A stretch of 64,000 nt of DNA from Romboutsia faecis (GTDB taxonomy: Bacteria; Bacillota; Clostridia; Peptostreptococcales; Peptostreptococcaceae). Below the pieces are notes generated by a model. That model searched no databases. It was not told the origin of the DNA and saw nothing but the letters and a program-made list of their open reading frames with translations. Position 1 is the stretch's first letter, and every line of letters begins with the position of its first letter. This document shows positions 8,817-17,259 of this stretch, piece by piece. Made by a program: the position numbers and the translations under genes. The stretch spans positions 62,001 through 126,000 of the forward strand of contig NZ_JACRWE010000004.1 of NCBI RefSeq assembly GCF_014323405.1, read 5' to 3'.

Positions 8817-9848
8817 TTGTTAGGTAGAAATGATTTATGTCCATGCGGAAGTGGTAAAAAATATAAAAAATGTTGTTTAAATAAAGATATTGCATCTGAG
8901 AGATCAAGCAGAAAGATTGGGCTTTCACAAAAGCAATATTACGAGCTATATGCTAAATTACATGAATTCTCTAGAAATGAGAAGTTCAATGCAGAATATG
9001 AAAGAGCAAAGGAAACATTCTTCATAGTGGAAGATGAAGAAATAAATGCTAAATTTGAAAGATTCTTTAATACGTACTTTATACAAGATCATATAATGGA
9101 AAATAAGAAAGTTATGACTGTAGAGTTCTTCGAAGAAAACAGAGATAACTTAGATATAGCAGAAAGAGATATATTAAGAAGCTTATTCGAATCTTATGTA
9201 AGTGTTTATGAAGTAAAAGAGATAAAAGATGAAAAAGTAATATTAAAAGATTGTCTAAATGATAAAGAAATTTGTACGGAAGATATAAATCTTTTAAAAG
9301 ACTTTAAAGTTGGAAGTCCTATGATAGCGAGAGTTGTTACTGTAGGAGATACAAATATATTAATAGATATAACAATAAGTATATCAGACGGTATAAAAGA
9401 TATAATTGTAAGTGATATAAAAACTTTATTCAGTCAATATGAAGACATTTATAAAGATATGAAGACATTCTTAATACATCATACTCATATACTATACAAG
9501 TATATACAACAATTATTAGAGCCAAGTATAGCAGAATACTTAAAAGCTCAAAGAGAAGAAAAAGCAACTAAAGCTCAAGCTGTAGAAGTTTCTGAAGATG
9601 ATTGTAAAGTAATAACTATGTTAAAACAAAACATAGAAGATGAATTCTTACAAGATGGTATAAACTTCTGGAATGAGTATAAGAAAACTCAAGGAGAAGT
9701 AAAAGGTGCTGAGAATGGATGGGCAGCTGGTGTAGAATACTATGTTAAAAAAGAAGCTGGACAAACTATAACTCAGGCTCAAATAGCTAAGAAATATGAA
9801 ATAAGCCCAAGCACATTAGGAAAGAGATATAAAGACCTTAAGGCGTAA
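8817..9848 (+). CDS. SEC-C zinc-motif protein with C-terminal HTH-like segment
   Basis: A 343-residue soluble protein. It opens with a SEC-C zinc motif, [18 protein letters not shown], as in the C-terminus of SecA. A long alpha-helical middle follows. The end (last ~45 residues) reads AGVEYYVKK...[20 protein letters not shown], like a helix-turn-helix or a TFIIB cyclin-box helix. TTG at 8817 is chosen because GGAG (8802-8805) lies 11 bases before it; GTG at 8805 would overlap the ribosome site. Role unknown; the parts suggest nucleic-acid or ribosome contact. Followed by a strong terminator. Confidence 0.75.
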   Translation: MLGRNDLCPCGSGKKYKKCCLNKDIASERSSRKIGLSQKQYYELYAKLHEFSRNEKFNAEYERAKETFFIVEDEEINAKFERFFNTYFIQDHIMENKKVMTVEFFEENRDNLDIAERDILRSLFESYVSVYEVKEIKDEKVILKDCLNDKEICTEDINLLKDFKVGSPMIARVVTVGDTNILIDITISISDGIKDIIVSDIKTLFSQYEDIYKDMKTFLIHHTHILYKYIQQLLEPSIAEYLKAQREEKATKAQAVEVSEDDCKVITMLKQNIEDEFLQDGINFWNEYKKTQGEVKGAENGWAAGVEYYVKKEAGQTITQAQIAKKYEISPSTLGKRYKDLKA

Positions 9849-9890
9849 TAATATTTTAATTTGCTTAATTAATAATAACTTATATATAAT

Positions 9891-9937
9891 AAAATTAGAG
9901 GAATTATATTAATATAGTTCCTCTAATTTTAGTTTTA
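9891..9937 (+). terminator. Terminator after the SEC-C gene
   Basis: Near-perfect hairpin AAAATTAGAGGAAT with GTTCCTCTAATTTT, loop of about 12 bases. It ends in TTTTAGTTTT. Confidence 0.85.
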
Positions 9938-10074
9938 GGAAAAAGTTTATGTAAAAAATTGGAGGGTATATAAAATTATATACAAATTTAGATTTAAATT
10001 ATAAAAAAAAGGTTTTAATATATAGAAATAATGTATAAAATAGAATTATATAATACACAGAAAGAGGTATAAAT

Positions 10075-10452
10075 ATGAATCTTAGTTTAGGAAATGCAAT
10101 AGCAGTGTCAACAAATTTTATAAAATCTAATCCAGCGGTACCTGTGTACAATGGAGAGCAAACTCCAGAAAATTTATATGCAGTTATCTACCATATAGAA
10201 ATAGGATATAACCAAGGTGCTTCTCAAGAATTAAAGCAATACATAATAATAGATTATAAAGAGTTTGATTTATCAATAGATTCAAAAAATCAACTAATCG
10301 AAGTTGCTAAAGAATATTGTGCATCAAAAAATATAGAAGAAGGCAATAATTTAGAAATAGCTCTTTTAGATAATGAAGAAGCAGAAAACTTCCTAGAAAA
10401 AGTATTTAATAATATGAAAGTTATAAGAGGTCTTATAACTAAAAAGGACTAG
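10075..10452 (+). CDS. Hypothetical soluble protein, 125 aa
   Basis: Not recognised. A 125-residue acidic protein without signal peptide or membrane helix. The predicted pattern is alpha/beta, with a central KQYIIIDYKEFDLS strand block and an acidic C-terminal helix. The ribosome site AGAGG lies before ATG. It is five bases upstream of another unknown gene, and the two are probably one transcription unit. Confidence 0.6.
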   Translation: MNLSLGNAIAVSTNFIKSNPAVPVYNGEQTPENLYAVIYHIEIGYNQGASQELKQYIIIDYKEFDLSIDSKNQLIEVAKEYCASKNIEEGNNLEIALLDNEEAENFLEKVFNNMKVIRGLITKKD

Positions 10453-10457
10453 ATAAT

Positions 10458-10778
10458 ATGAATTTATTAGGAATTGAAGAAATAACTCCATATAAAGATT
10501 CATTTGAATTTAAGATTTTTAAGTATGATAATAAAATAGAGTTAGGAAATGAGAACTCATTTATATGCGATTTAAAGGTAATAATAGAGAGAATAGATGA
10601 AATATATATAGATAAATTTAAAAAGAGTTTTAAGGTTATAGCTTTAGTAAAAAATTTAACTATAGAAGAGATATCTATAGATGATATAAAAGAGTTCATA
10701 TTAGATGAAGTTTGGATAGAAAATCTAGAAAAAGATAATATAGATGTAATGTTTATAAAAGGGGCTGCCTCAAAATAA
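10458..10778 (+). CDS. Hypothetical protein, 106 aa, ending inside a fold-back repeat
   Basis: Not recognised. A 106-residue acidic Ile/Lys-rich protein starting five bases after its neighbour. Its last residues (KGAASK) and its stop codon are encoded by the left arm of an inverted repeat that begins at 10755. The original C-terminus may therefore have been replaced when the repeat inserted. No signal peptide or membrane segment. Confidence 0.55.
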   Translation: MNLLGIEEITPYKDSFEFKIFKYDNKIELGNENSFICDLKVIIERIDEIYIDKFKKSFKVIALVKNLTIEEISIDDIKEFILDEVWIENLEKDNIDVMFIKGAASK

Positions 10779-10912
10779 ATGATTTGATGTATTCTTGTTT
10801 TAGGCTTATATATAAATTAAAAAACATTTGTATTCGCAAATGATAAATAATTTTATATATAAGTCTTTTGCTAGTATACATAGTAAATTAATTTTGAGAC
10901 ATTCCCTTTTAT
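10755..10912. repeat. Fold-back element with 26-base inverted ends (MITE-like)
   Basis: The ends at 10755-10780 and 10887-10912 are inverted copies matching at 22 of 26 positions (left arm begins ATAAAAGGGGCTGCCTCAAA). Inside lies a second nested inverted repeat: CTTATATATAAATTA at 10805-10819 and its partner at 10848-10863, then CATTTG/CAAATG at 10825/10837. The whole 158 bases can fold into one long hairpin. There is no ORF and no obvious target-site duplication. It may be a miniature transposable element or a very large terminator hairpin. Confidence 0.6.
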
Positions 10913-10947
10913 GCTGTTGAGTAAGAATAATTTAAAGAGGTGAAAAT

Positions 10948-12540
10948 ATGTTAAGAGTATCGAATATAAAAATAAGTATAGATGAAGATCCATCTATAAT
11001 AGAAAAACTTGTCATTAAGAAATTAAAATTTAAGTCTAATGATTTAGTTAAGTATTATATTTATAAAGAATCTATAGATGCTAGAAAAGGAAATATAAAT
11101 TTTGTTTATACTGTAGACGTGCAAGTAAAAAATGAAGATAAAATATTAAATAAACATATAAAAGATGTAGTAAAGATAAAAGAATTAAAATATGAAGGTG
11201 TAGAATCAGGAACAGAGAAACTAGACAAAAGACCTGTGATTATAGGTAGTGGGCCGGCAGGGTTGTTTGCCGCATTAGTATTAGCTCAAAGGGGATATAA
11301 ACCTTTATTATTAGAAAGAGGTTTAGATGTAGATAGAAGGAGTGAAGATATAGATTTATTCTGGAAAGAAAGAAGGTTTAAGAATAATTCTAATGTACAG
11401 TTTGGAGAAGGTGGAGCAGGAACTTTCTCTGATGGAAAATTAACAACAAGAATAAAGGATATTAGATGTAGAAAAGTTTTAGAGGAACTTGTAAACTTTG
11501 GTTCTCCAGAAGAAATATTATATTCTCATAAACCTCATGTTGGTACTGATATTTTAAAAGGGGTAGTTAAAAATATACGAAATGAAATAATTAGGCTTGG
11601 TGGAGAAGTTAGATTCGATTCCAAAGTAACTGATATATGTAGAGTTGATAATGGCATAAAATCTATAACTATAAATGACAATGAAGTTATAGATACCAAT
11701 ATAGTTGTCCTTGCTATAGGGCATAGTGCTAGGGATACTTATGAAATGCTATATGAAAGAGGTGTTCATATAATTCAAAAACCTTTCGCAATAGGAGCAA
11801 GAATAGAACACCCTCAAGAGTTAATAAATAAATCTCAGTATAAGGATTTCCATAACCACCCAAGATTAGGTGCAGCAGATTATAGATTAATAGAACATAC
11901 TTCAAACGGAAGAACTGCATATACTTTCTGTATGTGTCCAGGTGGTAGTGTCATAGCATCGGCATCAAATGAAGGACAAGTTGTCACTAATGGTATGAGT
12001 GAACATGCTAGAGATAAAGAAAATGCAAATAGTGCATTTTTAGTAAATGTAGTGCCAGGTGACTTTGGAAGTGACCACCCATTAGCGGGAATGTACTTCC
12101 AAGAAAAATATGAAAGGTTAGCATATGAATTAGGTGGTCAAAATTACAATGCTCCAGTTCAGTTAGTTGGAGATTTTTTAAATGATAGGATATCTACTAA
12201 AATAGGAAGTGTTAAGCCTTCTTATGAGCCAGGATATACTTTTGTGGATCTAAGAGAATGTTTGCCACAATTTGTGACGGAAACAATGAAGGAAGCATTA
12301 TCTGGTTTTGATAGAAAAATAAAAGGATTTGCAATGGACGATGCAGTTTTAACTGCTGTGGAAACAAGATCTTCAGCACCTATAAGGATAGTAAGGGATG
12401 ATGAAACATTGGAGTCTATAAATACTAGAAATCTATATCCTTGTGGAGAAGGTGCAGGTTATGCAGGAGGGATAGTTACTGCTGCTGTAGATGGTATTAA
12501 ATGCGCTGAAAAAATAATTGGTAAATATTCAAATAAGTAA
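10948..12540 (+). CDS. FAD-dependent dehydrogenase, COG2509 family
   Basis: A 530-residue flavoprotein. After an N-terminal domain of about 95 residues comes the dinucleotide-binding fold RPVIIGSGPAGLFAALVLAQ (about 95-115). Next is LLLERG with the acidic residue that binds the ribose, then a GEGGAGTFSDGKLTTR block typical of COG2509, and finally a C-terminal FAD-contact GEGAGYAGGIVTAA. It is a cytoplasmic oxidoreductase of unknown substrate, distantly related to BaiN/HI0933-type proteins. Full length; GAGGTG ribosome site. Confidence 0.88.
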   Translation: MLRVSNIKISIDEDPSIIEKLVIKKLKFKSNDLVKYYIYKESIDARKGNINFVYTVDVQVKNEDKILNKHIKDVVKIKELKYEGVESGTEKLDKRPVIIGSGPAGLFAALVLAQRGYKPLLLERGLDVDRRSEDIDLFWKERRFKNNSNVQFGEGGAGTFSDGKLTTRIKDIRCRKVLEELVNFGSPEEILYSHKPHVGTDILKGVVKNIRNEIIRLGGEVRFDSKVTDICRVDNGIKSITINDNEVIDTNIVVLAIGHSARDTYEMLYERGVHIIQKPFAIGARIEHPQELINKSQYKDFHNHPRLGAADYRLIEHTSNGRTAYTFCMCPGGSVIASASNEGQVVTNGMSEHARDKENANSAFLVNVVPGDFGSDHPLAGMYFQEKYERLAYELGGQNYNAPVQLVGDFLNDRISTKIGSVKPSYEPGYTFVDLRECLPQFVTETMKEALSGFDRKIKGFAMDDAVLTAVETRSSAPIRIVRDDETLESINTRNLYPCGEGAGYAGGIVTAAVDGIKCAEKIIGKYSNK

Positions 12541-12576
12541 AAAGTTAAGGAGAATTATATAAGTATAATAAAATAT

Positions 12577-12633
12577 TTAACAAAAATTGAACAAAAACTT
12601 AATACAAATTTAATATTTAACATATATTTAACA
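12577..12633 (+). promoter_or_regulatory. PhoP (PHO) box array upstream of the Na/Pi symporter
   Basis: TTAACA-like hexamers occur at an exact 11-base period: TTAACA 12577, TGAACA 12588, TTAATA 12599, TTAATA 12610. A second phased pair follows: TTAACA 12617 and TTAACA 12628. This matches the direct-repeat architecture of PhoP sites known from Bacillus (TTAACA-like units with 5-base spacers). A -10-like GATAAAAT lies about 20 bases downstream. Phosphate-starvation control is inferred. Confidence 0.7.
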
Positions 12634-12682
12634 CTAATGTCTTATTCTATTTGATAAAATACAATAGGACATTAGTTTTTAG
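12633..12682 (+). terminator. Inverted repeat with T-run between PHO boxes and symporter gene
   Basis: ACTAATGTC (12633-12641) pairs with GACATTAGT (12668-12676), extended by TTATT/AATAG, and is followed by five T. It could terminate the flavoprotein transcript. Equally, the arms flank the likely -10 of the phosphate promoter and might act as an operator. Confidence 0.5.
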
Positions 12683-12717
12683 ACAATTATAATTATCCTT
12701 AAGGAGGAAGCAAAAAA

Positions 12718-14346
12718 GTGGAGATAGCAATAAGTCTTATGGGTGGTCTAGGGCTATTCCTATATGGAATGAATCTTATGGGAGAAGCACTAGAAAAATC
12801 AGCAGGAACTAGACTGAAGAAGATCATAGAGTTACTTACAAGTAATATCATAATGGGTGTCTTAGTAGGAGCTTTAGTTACAGCAGTTATACAAAGTTCT
12901 AGCGCTACAACAGTTATGGTAGTTGGTTTCGTAAATGCAGGTATAATGACATTGCCTCAAGCTGCAGGAGTCATAATGGGTGCTAACATTGGAACAACAA
13001 TAACTGCTCAGTTAGTATCTTTTGATTTAAATGGCCTTGCACCGGTAGCATTAGGAATAGGTATAATTCTTTACTTATTTAGTAGTAAACAAAAGGTAAA
13101 ACATATAGCTGAAATACTAATAGGTTTTGGTATATTATTTACAGGTATGGATTTTATGAAACAAGCAGTACAACCTTTAGCAGAGTATAAAGGATTTACG
13201 GACTTATTATTAACATTTGGTACATATCCATTACTAGGTCTTTTATTAGGATTTGGTATAACAGCAATAGTTCAAAGTTCAAGTGCATCAATGGGTATGT
13301 TAGTTGCATTATCATCACAAGGTTTAATACCTTTAGCTTCAGCACTTCCTATATTATATGGGCAAAATATAGGTACTTGTGTGACATCTTTAATATCAAG
13401 TATAGGTGCTAATAAGAATGCAAGAAGAGCTGCCATGATACATTTGATATTTAATGTACTTGGAACAGTAGTATTTTTAATATTCTTAAATAAGCCAATA
13501 GTAAAGATGGTAACAGCAGCTGATCCAGGGAATGTTGCAAGACAAATAGCTAATACACACACGTTATTTAATATAATATCAGTTATATTAATGATACCAT
13601 TAAATAAATTTATAATAAAACTAGCAGTTACATTAGTTCCAGATAAGTCTAGTGATGTAGAAGAAGATGATGATAAGATAGTTAAATATATAGATGAAAG
13701 AATGATAGAAACACCTTCGATTGCATTAGCTAATACAGTAAAAGAAGCCCTAAGAATGGGAGAGAAATCTAAAGAATCATTAAACTTAGCTATGGAATCA
13801 ATTTTAGATGATAATAAAGATAATATAGATAAATCTTTAAAAATAGAGAAAGAAATTAACATATTACAAAAAACAATTTTAAATTATTTATTAAAACTAT
13901 CAAAAGCACCTTTAAATGAAGATTCAAGAGAAGTTGTTGATGCTTTATTTAACACAGTTAATGATGTTGAAAGAATAGGTGACCATGCTGAAAATATAGC
14001 AGAATTATCAGAGGCAGCAATAAACTATGAAGTTGAATTCTCTACTCAAGGTAAGGATGAACTAAATGATATGTACAATAAAGTTATCTCAACATACACA
14101 TATGCATTAGAATCTATGAGAACTAATGATGTTGATTTAGCTTGTAAAGTTATCAAAATGGAAGAACAAGTGGATATAATGGAAAAGTCGTGTAGACTTA
14201 ACCATATGAGAAGATTAAATGAAAATTTATGTAGTATAGATAGTGGAGTAATTTATTTAGATATAATAACTAACCTAGAAAGAGTTTCTGATCATGCAGT
14301 AAATATTGCTCAACAGGTAATAGCTCAACAGGTAGGACATAATTAA
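12718..14346 (+). CDS. Na+/phosphate cotransporter with C-terminal PhoU domain
   Basis: A 542-residue NptA/YjbB-type protein. The N-terminal 310 residues hold two inverted Na/Pi-cotransporter repeats, each with the QSSSA signature (AVIQSSSATTVMV and AIVQSSSASMGML). The last ~210 residues form a PhoU-like helical domain (NDVERIGDHAENIAE). It takes up (or, in some family members, exports) phosphate with sodium. GTG start with AAGGAGG 10 bases upstream. The PHO-box array ahead links it to the pst operon at 25-29 kb. Confidence 0.92.
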   Translation: MEIAISLMGGLGLFLYGMNLMGEALEKSAGTRLKKIIELLTSNIIMGVLVGALVTAVIQSSSATTVMVVGFVNAGIMTLPQAAGVIMGANIGTTITAQLVSFDLNGLAPVALGIGIILYLFSSKQKVKHIAEILIGFGILFTGMDFMKQAVQPLAEYKGFTDLLLTFGTYPLLGLLLGFGITAIVQSSSASMGMLVALSSQGLIPLASALPILYGQNIGTCVTSLISSIGANKNARRAAMIHLIFNVLGTVVFLIFLNKPIVKMVTAADPGNVARQIANTHTLFNIISVILMIPLNKFIIKLAVTLVPDKSSDVEEDDDKIVKYIDERMIETPSIALANTVKEALRMGEKSKESLNLAMESILDDNKDNIDKSLKIEKEINILQKTILNYLLKLSKAPLNEDSREVVDALFNTVNDVERIGDHAENIAELSEAAINYEVEFSTQGKDELNDMYNKVISTYTYALESMRTNDVDLACKVIKMEEQVDIMEKSCRLNHMRRLNENLCSIDSGVIYLDIITNLERVSDHAVNIAQQVIAQQVGHN

Positions 14347-14371
14347 TAAAATTTTAATTTCTTTAAAAACA

Positions 14372-14445
14372 AAATGAAATAAGCCATGAGTATATAGTAT
14401 TGTATTTTTACTACGTACTCTAGGTTTATTTCATTTTTATTTTAA
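14372..14445. terminator. Terminator between the symporter and pgi
   Basis: AAATGAAATAA pairs with TTATTTCATTT around an imperfect inner stem (AGTATATAGT with ACTACGTACT). T-rich on the plus side. Confidence 0.75.
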
Positions 14446-14581
14446 TGAAAGCAAATATTCATCATCGATAAAAATATATAACAGTACTAAAATTAACTTT
14501 CCATTTGGATTTTTTTAGTAAAAATCAGTATAGAGTTATGATATAATTTTGATAGACTATTTTAAAGAAAGAGGTAAGTTT

Positions 14582-15934
14582 ATGGGAAAAGTAAAGTTTG
14601 ACTATAGTAAAGCACTGAATTTTTTCAATGAAGAGGAAATTATGTCTATGCAACCTTATGTTGATGTAGCACATAAGATGATTCATGAAAAAACTGGATT
14701 AGGAAATGATTTTTTAGGTTGGGTAGAACTACCTAATGATTATGACAAAGAAGAGTTTGGAAGAATAAAAAATGCGGCTGAAAAAATAAAATCAGATTCA
14801 GATGTATTAATAGTAATTGGGATAGGTGGTTCTTATTTAGGGGCAAGAGCTGCTATTGAAATGTGTAGCCATTCTTTTAGAAATAATTTAAGTAAAGAAG
14901 ATAGAAAAGCACCAGAAATATATTTCGTAGGACAAAATATAAGTTCTACATATATGATGGATTTATTAGATGTTATAAAAGATAAAGACGTATCAATAAA
15001 TGTTATATCAAAGTCAGGGACTACTACTGAACCTGCAATAGCCTTTAGGGTGTTTAAAGACTTTTTAGAAAAGAAATATGGAAAAGAAGAAGCTAATAAA
15101 AGAATATATGCAACTACAGATTCTAAAAAAGGTGCTCTTAAGCAATTAGCGGATGAAGAAGGGTATGAAACATTTGTTATACCAGATGATGTTGGTGGAA
15201 GATTCTCTGTTTTAACACCAGTAGGATTATTACCAATAGCTGCATCTGGATTAGATATAGATGCAATGATGAAAGGTGCACAAGAAGCTTGTGAAGAGTT
15301 TAAAAGCACAGATCTAAAAGAAAATCAAAGTTATCAATATGCGGTAGTAAGAAATCTTTTACATAGAAAAGGAAAAGATATAGAACTATTAGTAAATTAT
15401 GAACCACAATTACACTATGTAAGTGAATGGTGGAAGCAGTTATTCGGTGAAAGTGAAGGTAAAGATAATAAAGGCATATTCCCTGCATCAGTAGACTTCT
15501 CAACTGATTTACATTCTATGGGTCAATATATACAAGAAGGAAAGAGAATATTATTTGAAACAGTTATAACTGTTGAAAATGCAAAGAGAAATGTTACTAT
15601 AGAAAAAGAAGATATAGATTTAGATGGGTTAAATTATTTAGCAGGAAAGACTATAGATTTTGTAAATGAAAAAGCATTCCAAGGAACTTTATTAGCTCAT
15701 ACAGATGGACAAGTTCCAAACTTATTAGTAAGCATGGAAAGACTAGATGAGCATAACTTTGGATATCTGGTTTATTTCTTTGAAAAAGCTTGCGCAGTAA
15801 GTGGGTATTTATTAGGTGTAAATCCTTTTAATCAACCAGGAGTTGAAGCATACAAAAGAAACATGTTTGCTTTATTAGGAAAACCAGGATTTGAAAAAGA
15901 AAGAGCAGAATTGGAAAAAAGACTTAATAATTAA
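14582..15934 (+). CDS. pgi: Glucose-6-phosphate isomerase
   Basis: A 450-residue cytoplasmic enzyme converting glucose-6-phosphate and fructose-6-phosphate, in the compact Gram-positive form. Visible signatures: the sugar-phosphate site [25 protein letters not shown] signature 1-like [15 protein letters not shown], and a C-terminal [11 protein letters not shown] with catalytic Lys. ATG at 14582 follows AAAGAGG by 8 bases. An in-frame upstream TTG at 14549 lacks a ribosome site. Monocistronic between two terminators. Confidence 0.97.
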   Translation: MGKVKFDYSKALNFFNEEEIMSMQPYVDVAHKMIHEKTGLGNDFLGWVELPNDYDKEEFGRIKNAAEKIKSDSDVLIVIGIGGSYLGARAAIEMCSHSFRNNLSKEDRKAPEIYFVGQNISSTYMMDLLDVIKDKDVSINVISKSGTTTEPAIAFRVFKDFLEKKYGKEEANKRIYATTDSKKGALKQLADEEGYETFVIPDDVGGRFSVLTPVGLLPIAASGLDIDAMMKGAQEACEEFKSTDLKENQSYQYAVVRNLLHRKGKDIELLVNYEPQLHYVSEWWKQLFGESEGKDNKGIFPASVDFSTDLHSMGQYIQEGKRILFETVITVENAKRNVTIEKEDIDLDGLNYLAGKTIDFVNEKAFQGTLLAHTDGQVPNLLVSMERLDEHNFGYLVYFFEKACAVSGYLLGVNPFNQPGVEAYKRNMFALLGKPGFEKERAELEKRLNN

Positions 15935-15962
15935 GGTTTAATTAAGATTGAAATTATATAAT

Positions 15963-16010
15963 GAAATCATCATAAGATAGAAGTAACTTCTTATGATGAT
16001 TTCTTTTTTA
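15963..16010 (+). terminator. Terminator after pgi
   Basis: Perfect 14-base stem GAAATCATCATAAG with CTTATGATGATTTC, 12-base loop, then TTTTTTATTT. Confidence 0.9.
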
Positions 16011-16107
16011 TTTGGTATATAAATTTGTATTAAAAATAAGAAAGTGCAAACAATAAAAAATAGAATATTTCTAAAGTTAATAATTAAAAACATGGAGGAG
16101 GGATATT

Positions 16108-17190
16108 ATGTCGCGTAAAAGAGGCATAGGATTAGTAGTAATTGTAGCTATAATTAGTTCAGTTTTAAGTTCTTTATTAACAGTAGCGGTGGTAAAAAAT
16201 AATATATTAAGTGGAACAGGGACAACAAACTCAAGTTCTGAAATAGTAGTAAATGAAAATGGTAAAAGTCAAAATATATATCATGCAGTAACGGAGAAAG
16301 CAATGCCTTCAGTAGTTGGTATAACGACTACCACAATAAGTACAAATAATAGATTTGCAATACCTACAGAATCAGAAGGGGTTGGGACAGGTGTTGTAGT
16401 AGATGCTAATGGATATATATTAACTAACTCACATGTTGTATCAGATGGAAAAGCTAATAAGGTAAATGTATTATTCAATGATGGTACAACGACAGAAGGT
16501 CAAGTTTATTGGTATGATGCTCAGTTAGATTTAGCTATAGTAAAAGTGGAAAAAACAGGTTTAACTCCTGCTGAGTTTGGAGATAGCGATAATGTTAGAA
16601 CTGGAGATATATCTATAGCAATAGGTAACCCACTTGGTTTAGATTTACAAAGAAGTGTTACTCAAGGTATTATAAGTGGATTAGATAGAACAATAGAAAC
16701 AGAACAAGGTACTATGACAGGTCTTCTTCAAACTGATGCTAGCATCAACTCTGGTAATAGTGGAGGACCTTTATTAAATCAAAATGGTCAAGTAATAGGT
16801 ATAAACACAGCAAAAGCTTCTCAAGGAGAAGGTTTAGGATTTGCTATTCCTATAAATACAGCAAAACCTATAGTTGAATCTATAATAAAAACAGGAAAAT
16901 TTGAAAAAGTAACTTTAGGTATAAAAGGTATAGATGCATCAACATATGAAGCTGCAACAAATCAAAAATTAGGTACAGATAATGGTGTATATGTGGCAGA
17001 AATTTTAGATAATACTGCAGCGAAGTCAGCAGGAATAAAGGTTGGAGATATAATAGTTAAAGTAGGGGATACTAGTTTAACAGGTATGTCAGATTTAACA
17101 AAAGCTTTATATACTTATTCAAAAGGAGATACAACAAAGATTGTTGTATATAGAAATGGAAAAGAAGTAACTTTGGATGTTAAATTTTAA
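16108..17190 (+). CDS. htrA: HtrA/DegP-like membrane-anchored serine protease with PDZ
   Basis: A 360-residue S1C protease. One N-terminal transmembrane helix (about 6-28) anchors it facing outward. The trypsin-like domain has His109 (SHVV), Asp141 (LDLAIVKV) and Ser218 (GNSGGP). One C-terminal PDZ domain (about 265-360) ends with KVGDIIVKVGDTSLTG. It degrades misfolded exported proteins. Only one PDZ is present, as in Gram-positive HtrA. Good GGAGGAGGG ribosome site; monocistronic. Confidence 0.94.
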   Translation: MSRKRGIGLVVIVAIISSVLSSLLTVAVVKNNILSGTGTTNSSSEIVVNENGKSQNIYHAVTEKAMPSVVGITTTTISTNNRFAIPTESEGVGTGVVVDANGYILTNSHVVSDGKANKVNVLFNDGTTTEGQVYWYDAQLDLAIVKVEKTGLTPAEFGDSDNVRTGDISIAIGNPLGLDLQRSVTQGIISGLDRTIETEQGTMTGLLQTDASINSGNSGGPLLNQNGQVIGINTAKASQGEGLGFAIPINTAKPIVESIIKTGKFEKVTLGIKGIDASTYEAATNQKLGTDNGVYVAEILDNTAAKSAGIKVGDIIVKVGDTSLTGMSDLTKALYTYSKGDTTKIVVYRNGKEVTLDVKF

Positions 17191-17201
17191 ATATAGAAAT
17201 G

Positions 17202-17243
17202 AATAAAGGTGAAATTGAATTATCAATTTCACCTTTATTATTA
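17202..17243. terminator. Bidirectional terminator between htrA and feoB
   Basis: Perfect 17-base stem AATAAAGGTGAAATTGA with its complement at 17223-17239, 4-base loop. It serves the convergent htrA and feoB genes. Confidence 0.9.
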
Positions 17244-17259
17244 ACTTAATAAATTTTAT

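Noticed and set aside
13272..13862. 196-codon open frame opposite the Na/Pi symporter gene
   Set aside because: It is antisense to a clear gene, has no ribosome site and its hydrophobic composition mirrors the sense strand.
14833..15309. 158-codon open frame opposite pgi
   Set aside because: Antisense shadow of a highly conserved gene; no start signal.
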